Below are positions 32,173 to 45,579 of a stretch of DNA of 64,000 nt, in pieces. This DNA comes from Sycobia sp. Sy_11 (taxonomy: Eukaryota > Arthropoda > Insecta > Hymenoptera > Epichrysomallidae), in assembly GCA_018907035.1 (NCBI GenBank), contig JACCIC010000034.1, forward strand, positions 1,631,001 through 1,695,000. The letters are read 5' to 3'. The translations under genes and the position numbers were made by a program. The stretch's first letter is position 1, and the number at the start of each line of letters is the position of its first letter. A model generated the notes under the pieces. It was not told the origin of the DNA. It saw nothing but the letters and a program-made list of their open reading frames with translations, and searched no databases.

Positions 32173-32750
32173 TTATTGTACCAGTACAGTCTTAACTGTT
32201 AGCAAACGTGGCACCCATCTGGCACAGAGCTTTTCAATATACAAATGTTGGTGCAAAATATTTTGTACACGTTCATATGACATCTTACAGGTCTCAGCTA
32301 TCTCACACACTGTTAATCTGCGGTCTTTCAGCATTATTTGATGCATTTTTTCGATCATATCTGGAGTTGTGACCTCAATGGGGCGTCCTGAGCGAGGCTC
32401 ATCAGAGGTGCTCACACGACCCTTTTTAAACTCGGAAACCCACTGCTTAACGGTTGAATATGATGGCGAGGATCTCCCCAGCGTTGAGTCCATCTCTTCT
32501 TTAATTTCCTTCGACGTTAACCCCTTCAAATAAAAGTATTTGATGACAGCACGATTTTCCAGCTTTTCCATTTTTACGAAAAACACAGAGGCGCCTTGTT
32601 CATCGTGCTCTCAAACCTAAACTAACATGGCGATCGGACTGAAACTATAGCTACAAGCTATCTAAGAATGGTACTATAGAACGCCACCTCAAGGTAGGTC
32701 TAGTGGCGCCATCTCTTGGTCAGGCCGGAAAATTATCAATCCACCCTCGA
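32173..32750 (-). mobile_element. Truncated mariner, 5' end with transposase N-terminus
   Basis: The minus strand begins at about 32750 with CGAGGGTGGATTGATAATTT, likely the outer end of the element. A leader of about 170 bp follows. An open transposase frame then runs to 32173, starting [18 protein letters not shown] at 32571. It keeps the paired helix-turn-helix region ([59 protein letters not shown]) and [10 protein letters not shown], then diverges near 32190. The catalytic domain is missing. The frame shows no stop over 130 codons, so the copy was truncated but is little mutated. A related fragment is at 35764. Confidence 0.85.
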
Positions 32751-33360
32751 ATATTAGGAATGATTTAAGAGCGTAACGGTACCGTATCAATAGTTAAGGG
32801 GTCCCAATGATATAATTTATGAAATATTTCTACAATATATAGCAAAAACAGTATATCGTAAAAAAATTATGTTTTTCATTCCTTTCTTAACTGACTACAT
32901 TGGATAAATCTGTTCAAACATATTTTATATGATGAGAGTTGCAAAAGTAGGTATCATTCATAATTTTGATCGCTGTTTATTTTATATTTTCACTTAACTT
33001 ATATTTGTTATTTAATATTTTTTTCTAACAACTGTTTTTTCTTTTCTTTTCTTTTTTAATATGTATGTTTGTTTTTCATGCCTACCCTGACTAGTATAAC
33101 CTGACCTCTGTCTCGGTTATGCAATTTCTGCAAATAACATGCGGGCATCAATTGTCGATCGTTGCGCAAATATGTTCTAAATATAATATATTAATACTAT
33201 AAAAAATATTTCCACTATCTTTACTCCTTTACATGACTATATGTGCGATGCATTAAACATATCTTTATATATGTATAACGTGATTCAACGATGCATTTAG
33301 AAATAGGTGAGATGTGTTATAGATTATATCTAAGCCTTTAAAATTTTCATTAAATGTAAA

Positions 33361-33366
<6 letters not shown>
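32751..33366. other. Unassigned AT-rich sequence
   Basis: No gene or known repeat recognised. T-rich tracts occur near 33030-33070. Confidence 0.45.

Positions 33367-33420
<54 letters not shown>
33367..33420. repeat. (TA)n microsatellite
   Basis: About 54 bp of uninterrupted TA. Confidence 0.95.
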
Positions 33421-33423
<3 letters not shown>

Positions 33424-33499
33424 TTAAAAAAATGGAATATATTTGGTAGGGATCCAGCCATGATTCATAGTCGGATACTTATTAATTTAAGGGATTTTC

Positions 33500-33960
33500 T
33501 GGCAGTATCCAACCACCCGGGATGAGAAGGATATGATCCACTATGAACTGTTAAAAAAGGATGAAACAGTCGATGGACCGTTCTACCGAACACAGTTGAT
33601 ACTTTTGAAACTCACATTGCGAGAAATCGAACAAAATGAGGGACCAGACACGAGACATAAATTTGCGATCATAACGATGCTCGGCCATACGTTTCTTATT
33701 CCGTCAAAAATTAATTGGAAAATAGCAGGTAGAAAATTCTGCCTCACCAGCCTTACAGCTTAGATCTAGCCCCTTCTGACTACTATTTTGTACGAAACAA
33801 AATTACCTCAACGGGATATGTATCACTTCACTTAAAGGTATAAAAAATTGGCATGATTCATTCCTGATTTCAAAAGACGAGAAATTTATTCGGGATGGAA
33901 TCACAAATTAACTGAATCATCTTTTCAAACATCTTTTCATTTTATCATTGAATGAAAACC
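33500..33960 (+). pseudogene. 3' half of a mariner transposase
   Basis: The frame 33533-33763 reads MIHYELLKKDETVDGPFYRT and QLILLKLTLREIEQ, matching the mariner block before the second Asp. After a shift near 33660 the sequence gives HNDARPYVS (second Asp region), ILPHQPYSLDLAPSDYYF (third Asp, DD34D spacing) and IKNWHDSFLISKDEKFIRDG, the usual mariner C-terminus. Stops and frameshifts make it non-functional. It might be the far half of an element whose N-terminal half is elsewhere. Confidence 0.8.
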
Positions 33961-34803
33961 CTAATTCCATAGAAAATACGAACATTTGAGTTCAAGATAA
34001 TTAAATGATTCAACGAGCATAACAGAAGGGATGTTACTATAAAGATTACGTCGATAGTTTTAAAAAGATTACTAAAAATTTAACAAAAATATCAGAAAAC
34101 AATGAAAGAAAATCGGGAAATTGACAAAAAGTTAAGAAGTATTACAAAACTTTAAAATATTTTCGTGGCTATATTCTGAAACTATATAATAAGTAGATTA
34201 AATGCTACTAGTCAATACTTACAGAAAATTGCCGCCAATCTCATTCCAGTCAATCTATTGCTATGATCATTAGTTTATTTTATTTCCATTTTATGCAGTG
34301 CATTCTCAAAATGTGACACTAAAGCAATCTCTCAATACATGTATCACTCAGGAATATTGAAATTAAAGTATAATCTGTAAAATAAATATTTTACATAATT
34401 CTAAAAAGTTTAATATTTAAACATTCTGTGTTATGACAGCTAAATTACGTATCAATTTAAAGACCAGAAGCAAAGCTTATGGTTACGTTACTAATTTATT
34501 TAAATTTCTATGTAATTTATGAAGTATTGATGATGCAGAATAAAGAAAGTAAGTGCAATGAAATTTGTGTTTATTCAAAAACTTGCTGACGTTTTCCAGG
34601 AGTAAAAATATTTTGATATATTAGAAAAGCTTCTGTGAGTGACAGCCAAATCCAGGAGCCACAAATATGACTCTCCTTGACAGTATAGACTTTTCTGTGA
34701 TAAAATAGAAAATTTCGGAGTGTTATATTTTTAATTTTCATTTCCAGGTTATAATGAAAATTTAGTTAAATATATTTTACGAAAATTCAATAATTCGATG
34801 GTT

Positions 34804-34839
<36 letters not shown>

Positions 34840-35763
34840 CTAGTTTTTTTCAATTGAAAATTACATACGCATACGCATTATAGAAATTTCATATGGAAGA
34901 CCATGCAGCCATCGTAGATATAAATTAACACAAGTATTTTAATTTGATGAATTTTGATTAACAATAATTAAAAATTACGCATTATGGTATTTTAATTTTT
35001 TGCTCAAAACGGGATTTTTTCTAAATGTATACAGTTCGACTCCGTATATAAACTTTAAAATCATCTGCAGTTAGTATTACACTTGTTTCAAAGATTGTGT
35101 ATATCGCTTAATTATATTTAATGGAGAACTAACTACTCGTAACTTATTTAGAAAAGTTGCCCTATGCAACAGAGACGGCGGAGGAATTACTTATCGCATT
35201 ATATGAAAGGCATCGCGCTCTGGGGGCCGCAGCATCGGAAAGTTCCGATTCGGACGAAAGATACCGCGAGCGCGCGCGTGGGCCGTTGGCCGCGAACCGC
35301 ACCACGAGGAATATATAACACGCTATCCTCGAGGGAGGAAGTTTTAAAAACTTTTTAAGGACGCATACCTTATAGGTGCTTGTACCTCACGCCCCTGCCA
35401 CCTCCCGTGCGTTTTACCTTCGACTCGTGACAAGGTTACTTTTAAATTGCAGTAAAACCGCACCGTATGCGCACGCGGTGCACACATTGTACTTGCTTTA
35501 TATATATATATATACGGTCATATCGTTCGATGTAAGTGTAAAGTACTTGGCATGTATGCCTGAAAGTGTATGAATATTTTCCTATAATATAATAATATCC
35601 GAGTGCTTCAATTTATGCTCAACACGTTAATGCTGTTTATCGACGCAGGAAATCATCGTTGACAATTAAAGAATTTGCTTATACTTTAAGCTTTTATACT
35701 TATTTAAATTATTAATGTCATCTGGCAGTAATTGAACACGACGCATTTATTGCTTACGTGAAA
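33961..35763. other. AT-rich sequence with a small CpG-richer islet
   Basis: (AT)n lies at about 34809-34838. At 35205-35345 a CpG-richer islet contains GCGAGCGCGCGCGTGGGCC and then ATATATAA about 30 bp further on, which could be a TATA-like promoter. No gene could be joined to it. The 64-codon frame there shows no domain. Confidence 0.35.
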
Positions 35764-35883
35764 ATGGAAAAATTAGAAAAGCGTGCAATTATCAAATACT
35801 TCTATTTAAAACGACTAGTACTGTTTCAAATTAAAAAAAAATTAAATTCTACATTGAAAGACTCCGTTCCATCATATTATTAG
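35764..35883 (+). pseudogene. Mariner transposase N-terminal fragment
   Basis: Forty codons read MEKLEKRAIIKYFYLKRLVL, then QIKKKLNSTLKDSVPSYY and a stop. It is clearly related to the start of the truncated mariner at 32571 on the opposite strand. No catalytic part follows. Confidence 0.75.
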
Positions 35884-36738
35884 CTGAATAAACATTTAGG
35901 AATATATTTGTAAACTTAATTTATCCCAACAATTCCTTTTCTATAAACTTTGATACCTTTTATATTTGCATTATATAGGCAATTACTGACAGTATGAATT
36001 TTAATAAAATATCTTATTCTCGATTTCCATTTTTTGCGATTATATTATCTAATTTTATTTTTTATTTTGTTTTTGTATAATAAAAAATGTATTTAAAAAA
36101 GTAATTACGTTTTCCATTCGACTCACAATACTATCATTATTATTATAAATCTAATTCGACTATCAAAATTCATCTCTCCTATTTTGAATATAATTTTTGT
36201 CATATAACAGTTCTTAAAGCATTAAACGTTGAAATGATCTTTTATAACAATTCCAAAGTAAAATCGTGTTCCCGAAGAATTAAAAACTGTAATAATATTT
36301 TATTTGACATTATATAGAAAAAAGTAAATGTGTTAATCAATTTTATATAATTTGTAATCCATGAAACGAATTCATTAGTAACACACATATACTACTGTCG
36401 AAAATGAAGAAATACATGAAGATAAATAATGAAATATCAATTAGCTGATTCAGGTATTATAGAATTATACATCTTAATGAATAACAATTGATAATCGTCA
36501 ACGATTTTATTCAAATTTTTTTCGTACAATGAATTTCATTGATCTGTCTTCGTATAAAATTGTTATTAGGAAATTGAAAACAGCTCATAAAATTAGAGTA
36601 ATCAATAAAATTGAATTAAATATATTATAATTCACTTAAGTATTTAATTAACAAACAATGTATAGCACAACAATTATTTTAATTAAAACATTCAGAGTTG
36701 CGAAGCCTTATATCGTACATCAAGCTCCATAACACTCA

Positions 36739-36741
<3 letters not shown>
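35884..36741. other. AT-rich sequence
   Basis: Nothing recognised. Confidence 0.5.

Positions 36742-36820
<79 letters not shown>
36742..36820. repeat. (CT)n microsatellite
   Basis: 79 bp of uninterrupted CT, the longest pure CT run in the window. Confidence 0.97.
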
Positions 36821-36823
<3 letters not shown>

Positions 36824-38728
36824 CATGTTCAAATTGATAATGCAGTATGCTCACCATTGAATGGAACTGTCGAGATACGGTCAACGCGCGGACTCTGGGT
36901 TTTTTCTCTTTCTCTCTCTGTCTTTTTTAATGACATGCGTACTCAGTGCGAAACGGAAAAGTTTCTCGCCGTTCGATGAATATTCAAACTTCCTGGTCTA
37001 TTCTTTCTTTCGTTTTTTTGTTTTGTTTTTTTTGTTTTGTTTTTTTTTTTAATAATGATGTCTCATCTTGGAATTATTATACCGAATGCGTGGTCGCGAA
37101 CGCGCGTGTCCGACTGCTTGGCGATCGGTATAGGAGGGAGGGCCAAATGGGATAATGGAACCATGGGAAAAAGAGAGGGGGAGGTGGGAGTGAGTCGTCG
37201 GGTATAGTTACGTACAGTTTCGTATTGAGTCCGGAAGTGCAGTGCACTGCAACCTGCGGAACGGTACTTTATAATCTGTAAATGTACGATCTCGAGATCA
37301 CGCGATCGTATTTCGCTTGCTCGCCATTATTATAGATAAAGTTGCGCACAAATGTCAAATATATATGGTCGCATTAATTTTACTTTCGTTTATACGCATC
37401 AACCGTGCGATATCGATTGCACTTCCTTCCAAGATAGAAATCGGCAGATAATGCTTTAATCCAGGATTCTTTCAGATTTCTGATATGTACACGTATGTGT
37501 GGGTATGTGTAGATGTGGGTGCATTAAAAAATTGTCAAAATGTGATTCGGTTCTTGCTCAAGGGGCATGAAAATTGAGAAAACAGACGAAAACTTTATCG
37601 ATAGTCTGCGGACTAATTGGAGATTTTGCACATAACCATAGAAAAGACCAGTAGTTGTTAGTATATGCTATCCGTACCTTAGATCAGAAATTCTAAAGGG
37701 TAAAAAGATATCCCTGTCTTGGCTTCGCCCGATATAATAATGTATAAATTTATTAAATATTTAAATAATATTTACGTATTTTGAATTAATAGCTTTGTTT
37801 CGCCTCTTTACTTCCTATTTAAGTTACAAAAATGTTTAATGTATAACATTTTATGTTATAATGCATATTTATTTAACTTAAATAATCAAATTGTAAAAAA
37901 ATCTAAATTGTGTTAAAAGAAATTAACTTAACATTGAATTAGCCTTACTAGCTATTGTCAACATAAGGTCTATGTTTACGAATGCAATAGATCTAAAAAA
38001 ATCTTTTAATTGGCGACTATAAACTGTTTCCAAAAGCTTTTGATTATTTTTTATATTATCGGGGCATCCTATATAGGTATATTATCATCCTCTGTTACAG
38101 CAGATTATGAGCGAATGAGCTCTTGTAATATGCAATATTTCTCGGGTAGTTTTGAAATGAATTCAAAATATTGTTAACAAATATGAATTTTGAAGTCATT
38201 CTTAATGATACAAATCCTTAAGTTTTTTTTTAATGGTATATTTGTTTAAGGTTGAAAGTAGCTTTAAACGAATGCTAATGTCTTATAAAATTGTTTTTGA
38301 TGTAGTCAGGGACGACATTTTAAAACGTATAAATATGAAAAAAAAGTTGCGGAAAAAAATATGTTTATATTAGATGTGATAGAGAAAAATTTGAAGATGG
38401 TTTTAAAAAAATTAAAATGATAATAACTCGTATGTACATACTTACCTGAATGCAAATCTAGAATGAGAAAACGATCTATATAATATAAACTATGGGGATG
38501 AAGTTTCTAGTAAAAGTATCATTTGAATTTGAAAAAAAAAATTAATGATCGAGTTATTTTACCGAGAAGCTTGTTGGTTTAATTATTTTAAATTTAAAAA
38601 TAAGATGAGCCCCTTATGATCAATTAAGTAATATAATAGTTTTTAAATTTTTACCAAACTTGAAGAATTTAAAATTTGATGAAATTATATAAAATATTGT
38701 AATATTGTGCGTGTAAAGTATAGAATGA
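36821..38728. other. Non-coding sequence with a promoter-like GC-moderate part
   Basis: At about 37080-37290 the sequence is CpG-richer and purine-rich (GGAGGGAGGG, GAGAGGGGGAGG). It includes the palindrome GTGCAGTGCACTGC near 37238. This may be a promoter or enhancer, but no exon was recognised. A T-rich tract with TTTTGTTTT repeats lies at 37010-37050. Confidence 0.35.
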
Positions 38729-39221
38729 CCCGTGTAGAAATTGATTCTTGAATCTAACTAGTATCGGGTGAGTTTTCCTTATCAAATGTTCGAACCCAGA
38801 AGGGAAATCTAGTCTGATCCTAGTTCCGATTTGTCCCACTTTTAATAGCATTTTGAATAGGGAACGAGCTTAGATTTTGGTAGGTATACCAAGCTAGAAA
38901 CTAGACTGATTCTAGTCAGAAAATCTAGAAATTAAGCCAATAATAAATTATTCTAATTTTGTTTCCTCGATTAAGTCAATAATTTTTTGACTCTTTAATA
39001 TTTATTTATTTAAAATAAAAAAATATATTTACGTATTTAGGTGACGCATACCATTTAATTAGCATTCATAAATTATTTTCTATATGACTATTACGTATTA
39101 CGATTTACAATAACAATTAATAATTATTAATATATTTTTTATACACTAATTATTGTAAATTTTAATGTTAAACACCTCTGCTGAACACATATAATATTTT
39201 ATTCGATGAAAAAAATTCCGA

Positions 39222-39297
39222 CCTCCGCTGAGTATCGAACCCACGACCCTACGATTCGCAAGCTAACGCATTATGCACTATGCTAAAACGCAATGTG
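39222..39297 (-). repeat. tRNA-like sequence (SINE head or tRNA pseudogene)
   Basis: On the minus strand TTTTAGCATAGTGCATAATG looks like a box A/D-arm, and GGTCGTGGGTTCGATACTC, about 40 nt further, is a good box B/T-arm. The anticodon arm (TTAGCTTGCGAATCGTAGG) is irregular and there is no clean acceptor stem. A tRNA-derived SINE head is more likely than a working tRNA. It differs from the SINE at 24028. Confidence 0.5.
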
Positions 39298-39434
39298 GGA
39301 TTACTATACTATAGTTTGCATATGACCGTAAAGCACTTAAGATAATATAATAATTTTATAAACACAAGATAAAACATACATAGGAAATCAATTTTTTAAA
39401 TTCTTTCGCATGTTGGAAAGATCTGCGGGTGTTT

Positions 39435-39627
<193 letters not shown>

Positions 39628-39691
39628 ATTTCTGTACACATAAGGCCTTGACTACAAAAAACATCGTTCTTTCCAATATTAGAAAAAGTTG

Positions 39692-40000
39692 AGGAAATCT
39701 AACTAGAATCAAAATAGAAAGCCTAACCATTTCCTGAATTCTCCTACTTGGCAGATTCTGCCTAGAAAAACGCCATTCTTTCCAAAGTAGGGAGAAGTTA
39801 AGGAAATCTGACTAGATCCAAGATAGAAAGCCTGATCATTTCCTTAAGTTTTCTACTTGTAAAATTTTGACTAGTGGAAACACGTATTTCTTTCTAACAT
39901 CAATAAAAGATAAGGAAATCTGAATAAATTCGAGAAAGTAATAATTAATATAAGATGATTATTAGATGATCGAAGGGAAATCTAACTCGGATCTGGTGAG
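39692..40000. repeat. ~110-bp tandem repeats inside the 38.7-40.1 kb element
   Basis: AGGAAATCT recurs at 39692, 39801 and 39913 (spacing 109 and 112 bp), with shared TAGAAAGCCT and CATTTCCT segments in the first two units. A shorter degraded unit follows near 39976. Confidence 0.75.
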
Positions 40001-40084
40001 ATTTACCTACATGAGGAAATCATCAGTAATACTGACTAGGATCTAGCCCGAACTAGGGATATACCGAGTATATTTCTGCACGGG

Positions 40085-41703
40085 GAGGATATTCGAATAA
40101 ATAATTTAATTTCTAAATATATAATACGGTAGAATCATTGTCTTTACAAAATTAAAAAAGAAAAAGTGTTACTCATCTTATACTTGTCACCACAACTGAG
40201 TGACATATCGAATTGGGAAGGGGTATGCCAGGAAGCTGGAGCACATGACTAAATTTGTAAAAACTTAAAAACCACATGACTATATTCATTAAAAAATAAC
40301 GATTGCAATGAAAGACTGAAATTTCAAGTTTAAAAATGGCATTAAAATTAATCGGATCCTTGATCATTCCACTTACTATAAATGCAAAAAGATACTCAAA
40401 ATTGATATAGTTTTTAACATTGTTAATACAGATTATTAAAAAATATAAGATTATTGAATAAACAAATTAATACATAAGAATACACTGTATTACTTATACG
40501 TTTATCTAAAGATCCCATGATATTTTAAAGTGAATTATTAAAAAAAATATTAAATGCAAATATTGATATAATGATTTAGAATTTGTTTGAATCTCGCATA
40601 CAATCAGGAATCCGATTTTTCAAAATTAACGCAGACATCGCATTAATCTAGATCGAATATTCGCTTCTCATATTAAACATTGGATTCAATTTACTTAAAA
40701 AAATTCACTTCGAAGACGTAATGAATAAATTCGCTGCTAAAAAGCTGAAGAAGTAAGATAATTTTACGATGTATTTCATTCTTTTATATTTACCTAAAAA
40801 TGTTTTCAATACATAATTATTTATATTATTTTGACTTAATTATGAATGAAATAATTTGAATATTTATAAAACTAGAAAACTATAGCCAATGAATTTCACT
40901 CAATATTTTCGAGGCCCTAGCCCAATACGCTCCGCCGGATCCGCGTCAAAGGCGGCACTGCATCAAGTTTGTTTCGAAACCTGCCGAAAGTTCGCTGATA
41001 TAAGAGCGCTCTATATCTGCAATATACACCTGACTATTTAAAATATATATATATATATATATAGATTTTTCACCGATGCGCAGGGAGTTATACACGAAGC
41101 GGCGCGCGGGTGAGAAAAAAGCGATGGAGATGCGAGATAGCGATTACACACGCGGCGGCCGGCCGTTAAATTTATGCTTGAATATATTTATATTTTATTG
41201 ATTCTTTTCAACTATATGCTTTGCGGGGTATATACAGGTATTTCCTGCGCGATAGAATATAACGTGCTTATAAGCTAAACTTCTGAGTAATGTATGTATA
41301 TGCCAACGACTCTTTCCACATCGGAGTTCAGAGAAATTCCGTGGCTCCTTTGCAATTCATGTTTATCGTTTCTGGTAAATTATTCAATTGCGCGTATTGT
41401 TTCTTTTCTTATTCTTATTATTATTATTTCTCTTCGCCACTAAACTTCACGCCATCGACGTAATTGCGTTTAGTATACAATCGTGCGATAGAACTCAGTA
41501 GAACTCTGCAAAACTTTATATATATATGCCCGCTCATTTGCACCTCGAATCCATTAAGTTAGGGGTCATTAATTTCTATATCGACAAAGTTCCTATCGGA
41601 AAAGATGATCTTGATGTTTGGCAATAACTCGCTTGAATTGCAAGTCTTTCCCAATTCCATTATCTCTCGCGCGCCTGTGTTTCGTAACTGCAACTCGGAC
41701 GTT

Positions 41704-41772
<69 letters not shown>

Positions 41773-41892
41773 CCTTGCCAAATCCCCCGTCAGTGTAAAG
41801 AGGTAAGTCAGAAGCATTGTAATGCAGATTAAGGTGGGATTGTAAATCATTATTCAAGCTCAATTAATGATAAAGGAAACGGTCTCTTTGTA

Positions 41893-41945
<53 letters not shown>

Positions 41946-43449
41946 GTAGTTCTCGCGGTGAAGTTTTTCTTATACAGTTCGCCAATTAAATAATGGAAGA
42001 ATGCAATATAATTAACGGAGATATTAAGAATTCCGCATTTCAATGTAATAAGTTCTGAGTACCCGTCATAATAGTTTCAAATTTTTCAATGGCCGAATGC
42101 CTTTCATGCATTGTAAAAGTTTTAATCGGCTTGTAATGACTAAGTATAAATCATATACTAAAAAAGAATGCGTTACTAGTGCATAACCTTGATTAAATTA
42201 CATTTTTATATATCTAATTGCAGGAAAACTACGAACGCGGCAAAAAACGTATATGAAAATGAACATTGCAACCGAATCTATTATATATAATACACTTATA
42301 ATAATACTGTGTATGAATTTATTAATTAAGAGCGGGCAAAAGAAGTAATTAAATTTTTATTAAATTATATATGTGTATATTTTAAATATTAGACAACTTT
42401 AATGGAACCGCAACAGCTAACGAATCTGTATAAGGATGACACTTAAATGAATTTCTTCAATATAATAAGTATATGCTTATATAAGATCTTACATCGATTA
42501 CAACTATTTGTTTAAAATTTGTTTAAAATTTTATAATTTCTTACCAATCCCTTATACGTATAATCCCTTATAATATCTTATACAAATAAAAAGGTATATT
42601 AAGAAGTAGTGACAGTTACATGACCGTGTTTGAATCACTTCGGATTGCGGACAAAATCAGAGAAACAGATTGTTAAGGTCGAATTTTCAATTATAGTCAC
42701 TTATATTGTACCCAGAATTAGATTGTTGTATTTTTACACAATTTTATCATGCTACGAATTTTTTATGAGTTAAAAATTCTTTGAATTGCATAGAAAAAAA
42801 CCAATGCATTTAAATTTGAGTAATTTTTTATATTTAAAATTAAAAATTATACACGTCTTAAAATTATTGAGATGGACATTAAATATATTATATAAATTAT
42901 AATTCTATTAATTCGATAACCAGTAAGAAAAATAAATTGTATTAAAATAACAGTATTTGATATTAAATCTAAAAACTTTATTTACATACTTGTTATTAAG
43001 TAAAAGTTTTACAATTTGGCTTAATCACCTTAAGGCAAGTCGATGTAAAACATCGATTTCGAAAGTGTTTGATATGATCATTCCCCAAGTGTTTGATATT
43101 AAAATTTATTTATATTTGAACTTAATTTTAGCAAAAAGATTCATTTATATTACTTTTTAATCATTTGCATATAAGTCATCATAACTCGTTTGAGATTGTT
43201 ATTATAAAAGTGAATTATCTATTTTCAAAATGAGAATTCGTAAATATTTATTAATTACCATAGTATTTAATACAATATTTACTAATAAGGTAACCATTTT
43301 GCATCTAACTAATCTAGCTTGCATGATTGTCAAAAACAACGCTAAATTTTCATAAAGAACACCAGTTCTGAAAATAATAAAATTCTATTAAAGAAAAAAA
43401 AACAAAACAAAAATTAATTGTACTAAACATACTTAGGGATATATATAAA
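40085..43449. other. AT-rich sequence with microsatellites and small CpG islets
   Basis: No gene recognised. Microsatellites: (AT)n 41043-41063, (TA)n 41709-41769 and (TC)n 41896-41946. CpG-richer islets lie at about 40910-41010 (with GATATAAGAGCGCTC) and 41090-41170 (GCGGCGCGCGGG, GCGGCGGCCGGCCG). They may be regulatory. Confidence 0.4.
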
Positions 43450-44255
43450 TTTTATCATACTAGCGGGACGCATCCGGCTGCGTCAGGCATATATAAATAT
43501 AAATAATATATACCTCCCGAGTTCCGTATTATTGGTAGTCGCCCGCCAATCGTCAACATTATTTCTGGAGTCGTTTGCACGAAGGCGATCTGCAGTCCCG
43601 AAATCGAAATTATCGCACGTTCGTTTTTCGAACTAGCAAAAAGTGATCGCTTCACTCGCACGACGCCTGGACATCGGATATATAAATTCGCGAGAGGGGG
43701 GGGGGAGACCACAGAACAATGAGCGGACCAACCGCGATGCAAATGAAAATGGCAAAAAAGCTGCACGGTCTTAGAGCTCGAGAAAGAAGGGGGAGAAGGG
43801 GAGAGTGACAGTAAGAGGAAGAAAGAGAGAAAGAGGGCAAGAGGTTCGGGCTGTTGAAAAAAAAGAGTTCAACCTCACAATAAATCTCGGCTCGACGCGG
43901 TTCCTGGAACTCATCAAAGGAAGACTTCACCTCAAGTCCCGCTCGGCCCAATGGAGGTTCCAGCTCTCCCTCCCTCTCTCTCCCTCCTTCTCTCTTTCTC
44001 TACCCGACTATCTTTCTCGCTCGTGCATCGGGTTTATGTAATACGCGTGTATACTGCATGTTTTTAAAGCCCGAAATTTTCGCCACCGTGGAACGAGAGT
44101 GTGCGAACCCCGCTGAAACGGTATACATAATTCGAGGCGATCCCTTGCAACGACTTCCGCCCGGGTAATTCAAGGGTTCGCTGGTCGTCGCGGCGCAGCG
44201 CGTCGCGTCGTCGCGCGAATCCGCGCTTGTACTCATATATATGTGTGTGCGTGTA

Positions 44256-44325
<70 letters not shown>

Positions 44326-44560
44326 CATACGTACGTGCGCCCGGGCCGGATGTGAAAATTCACGAAACGCGCTCGGTTATACTCACGTATATATGTAGGG
44401 GCGGGGGCCATAACAGCCGCATGGGCATGCGGCGGTGAGGTGGTGAGGGAGGAGGAGGAGGAGAAAGAGAGAAAGGGAGTGTGACTGTCACGGTGGGTAA
44501 CGATACGATACGCCGGCCATTTCGCATTCATTTTCACGCACTTTTTGTTCGCCTCAGATC
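43450..44560. other. CpG-rich islets with purine tracts and a GT/TA microsatellite
   Basis: About 1.1 kb of raised GC and CpG, notably 43860-43960, 44080-44230 and 44330-44430. A (GT)n-(AT)n microsatellite occupies 44243-44321. GGGGG and GGAGGAGGAGG tracts occur at 43696 and 44447. Overlapping open frames of 65-157 codons come from low stop density and repeats; none shows a domain. Confidence 0.4.
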
Positions 44561-45520
44561 AGATCCTGTTTCCTTCTTTGCTGCATACGCGCGAAAGCAT
44601 CGCGTGATGCATATTATGCGCGCTGGTCTTCTGTAATGCGATACTTATATATATATATATACATGTAAATGTTTGTGTAAGTGTGTGCGCTTATATATAT
44701 CTATATATATATATACCTATTACGCCTGTGCGCTCGTCCCCCAATGGCAAATCTTCCGATTGAAAAACCCTTGTTTCACGTATTGAAGATATGCCTATAT
44801 ATAACGCGAGCTGTCAGATTTTTCATATACGCCTATATACATATATAAGCATATATATATAACAGGCGGAGAAGAGGAGTCACGCAAGAGGAGTCATCGT
44901 CAAGTTCTGATTCGAAATCTTTCGGGGCCACGCGACATCGCGCCTGATGGATTTTCTTTGCGTAGTGTGAATCGTCGATAACTTAAGCGTGAATCTGCAT
45001 TATTGCAAAATTTACGCGAAAATTTAAACAAGTTATAATATAATTATATTATACTGTTTTGTCGGTTAAACAATGCACAGAAAGTTATCTCATGCGTTTA
45101 AAATTTGTTTCTGTTATTTAAATTTAGTTTCACCAATAATTGATAACACATATATTTATTATCTATTTATTTAAAGGATTTAAGGAAGCTAAAATCTCTC
45201 TGTTATTTTAAAATATGTTGGTAATAAAGAATTTTAATTTCTTGATTTAAATATAATATATTATTTTCCCGCAGATAATTTGAGCACTTACATTTATAAC
45301 TTTTTTTCCTGATTCAGCATCGTATCTAATTTTTTTTCTATACATAGTTCACTAAATACTAAAAAATGATTGCGAACAAATGAATCGATCGTTAAACCTC
45401 GCAAGTATATCGAAGCATCTGTCCACCGGAGTTGTGTTAGCAAGCCATTACGATTTGTAACCGAGTCGTATGTATCCAAACTACGTCATTCCTGCAACCA
45501 TTTATCCAATACACTGTTAG

Positions 45521-45579
<59 letters not shown>

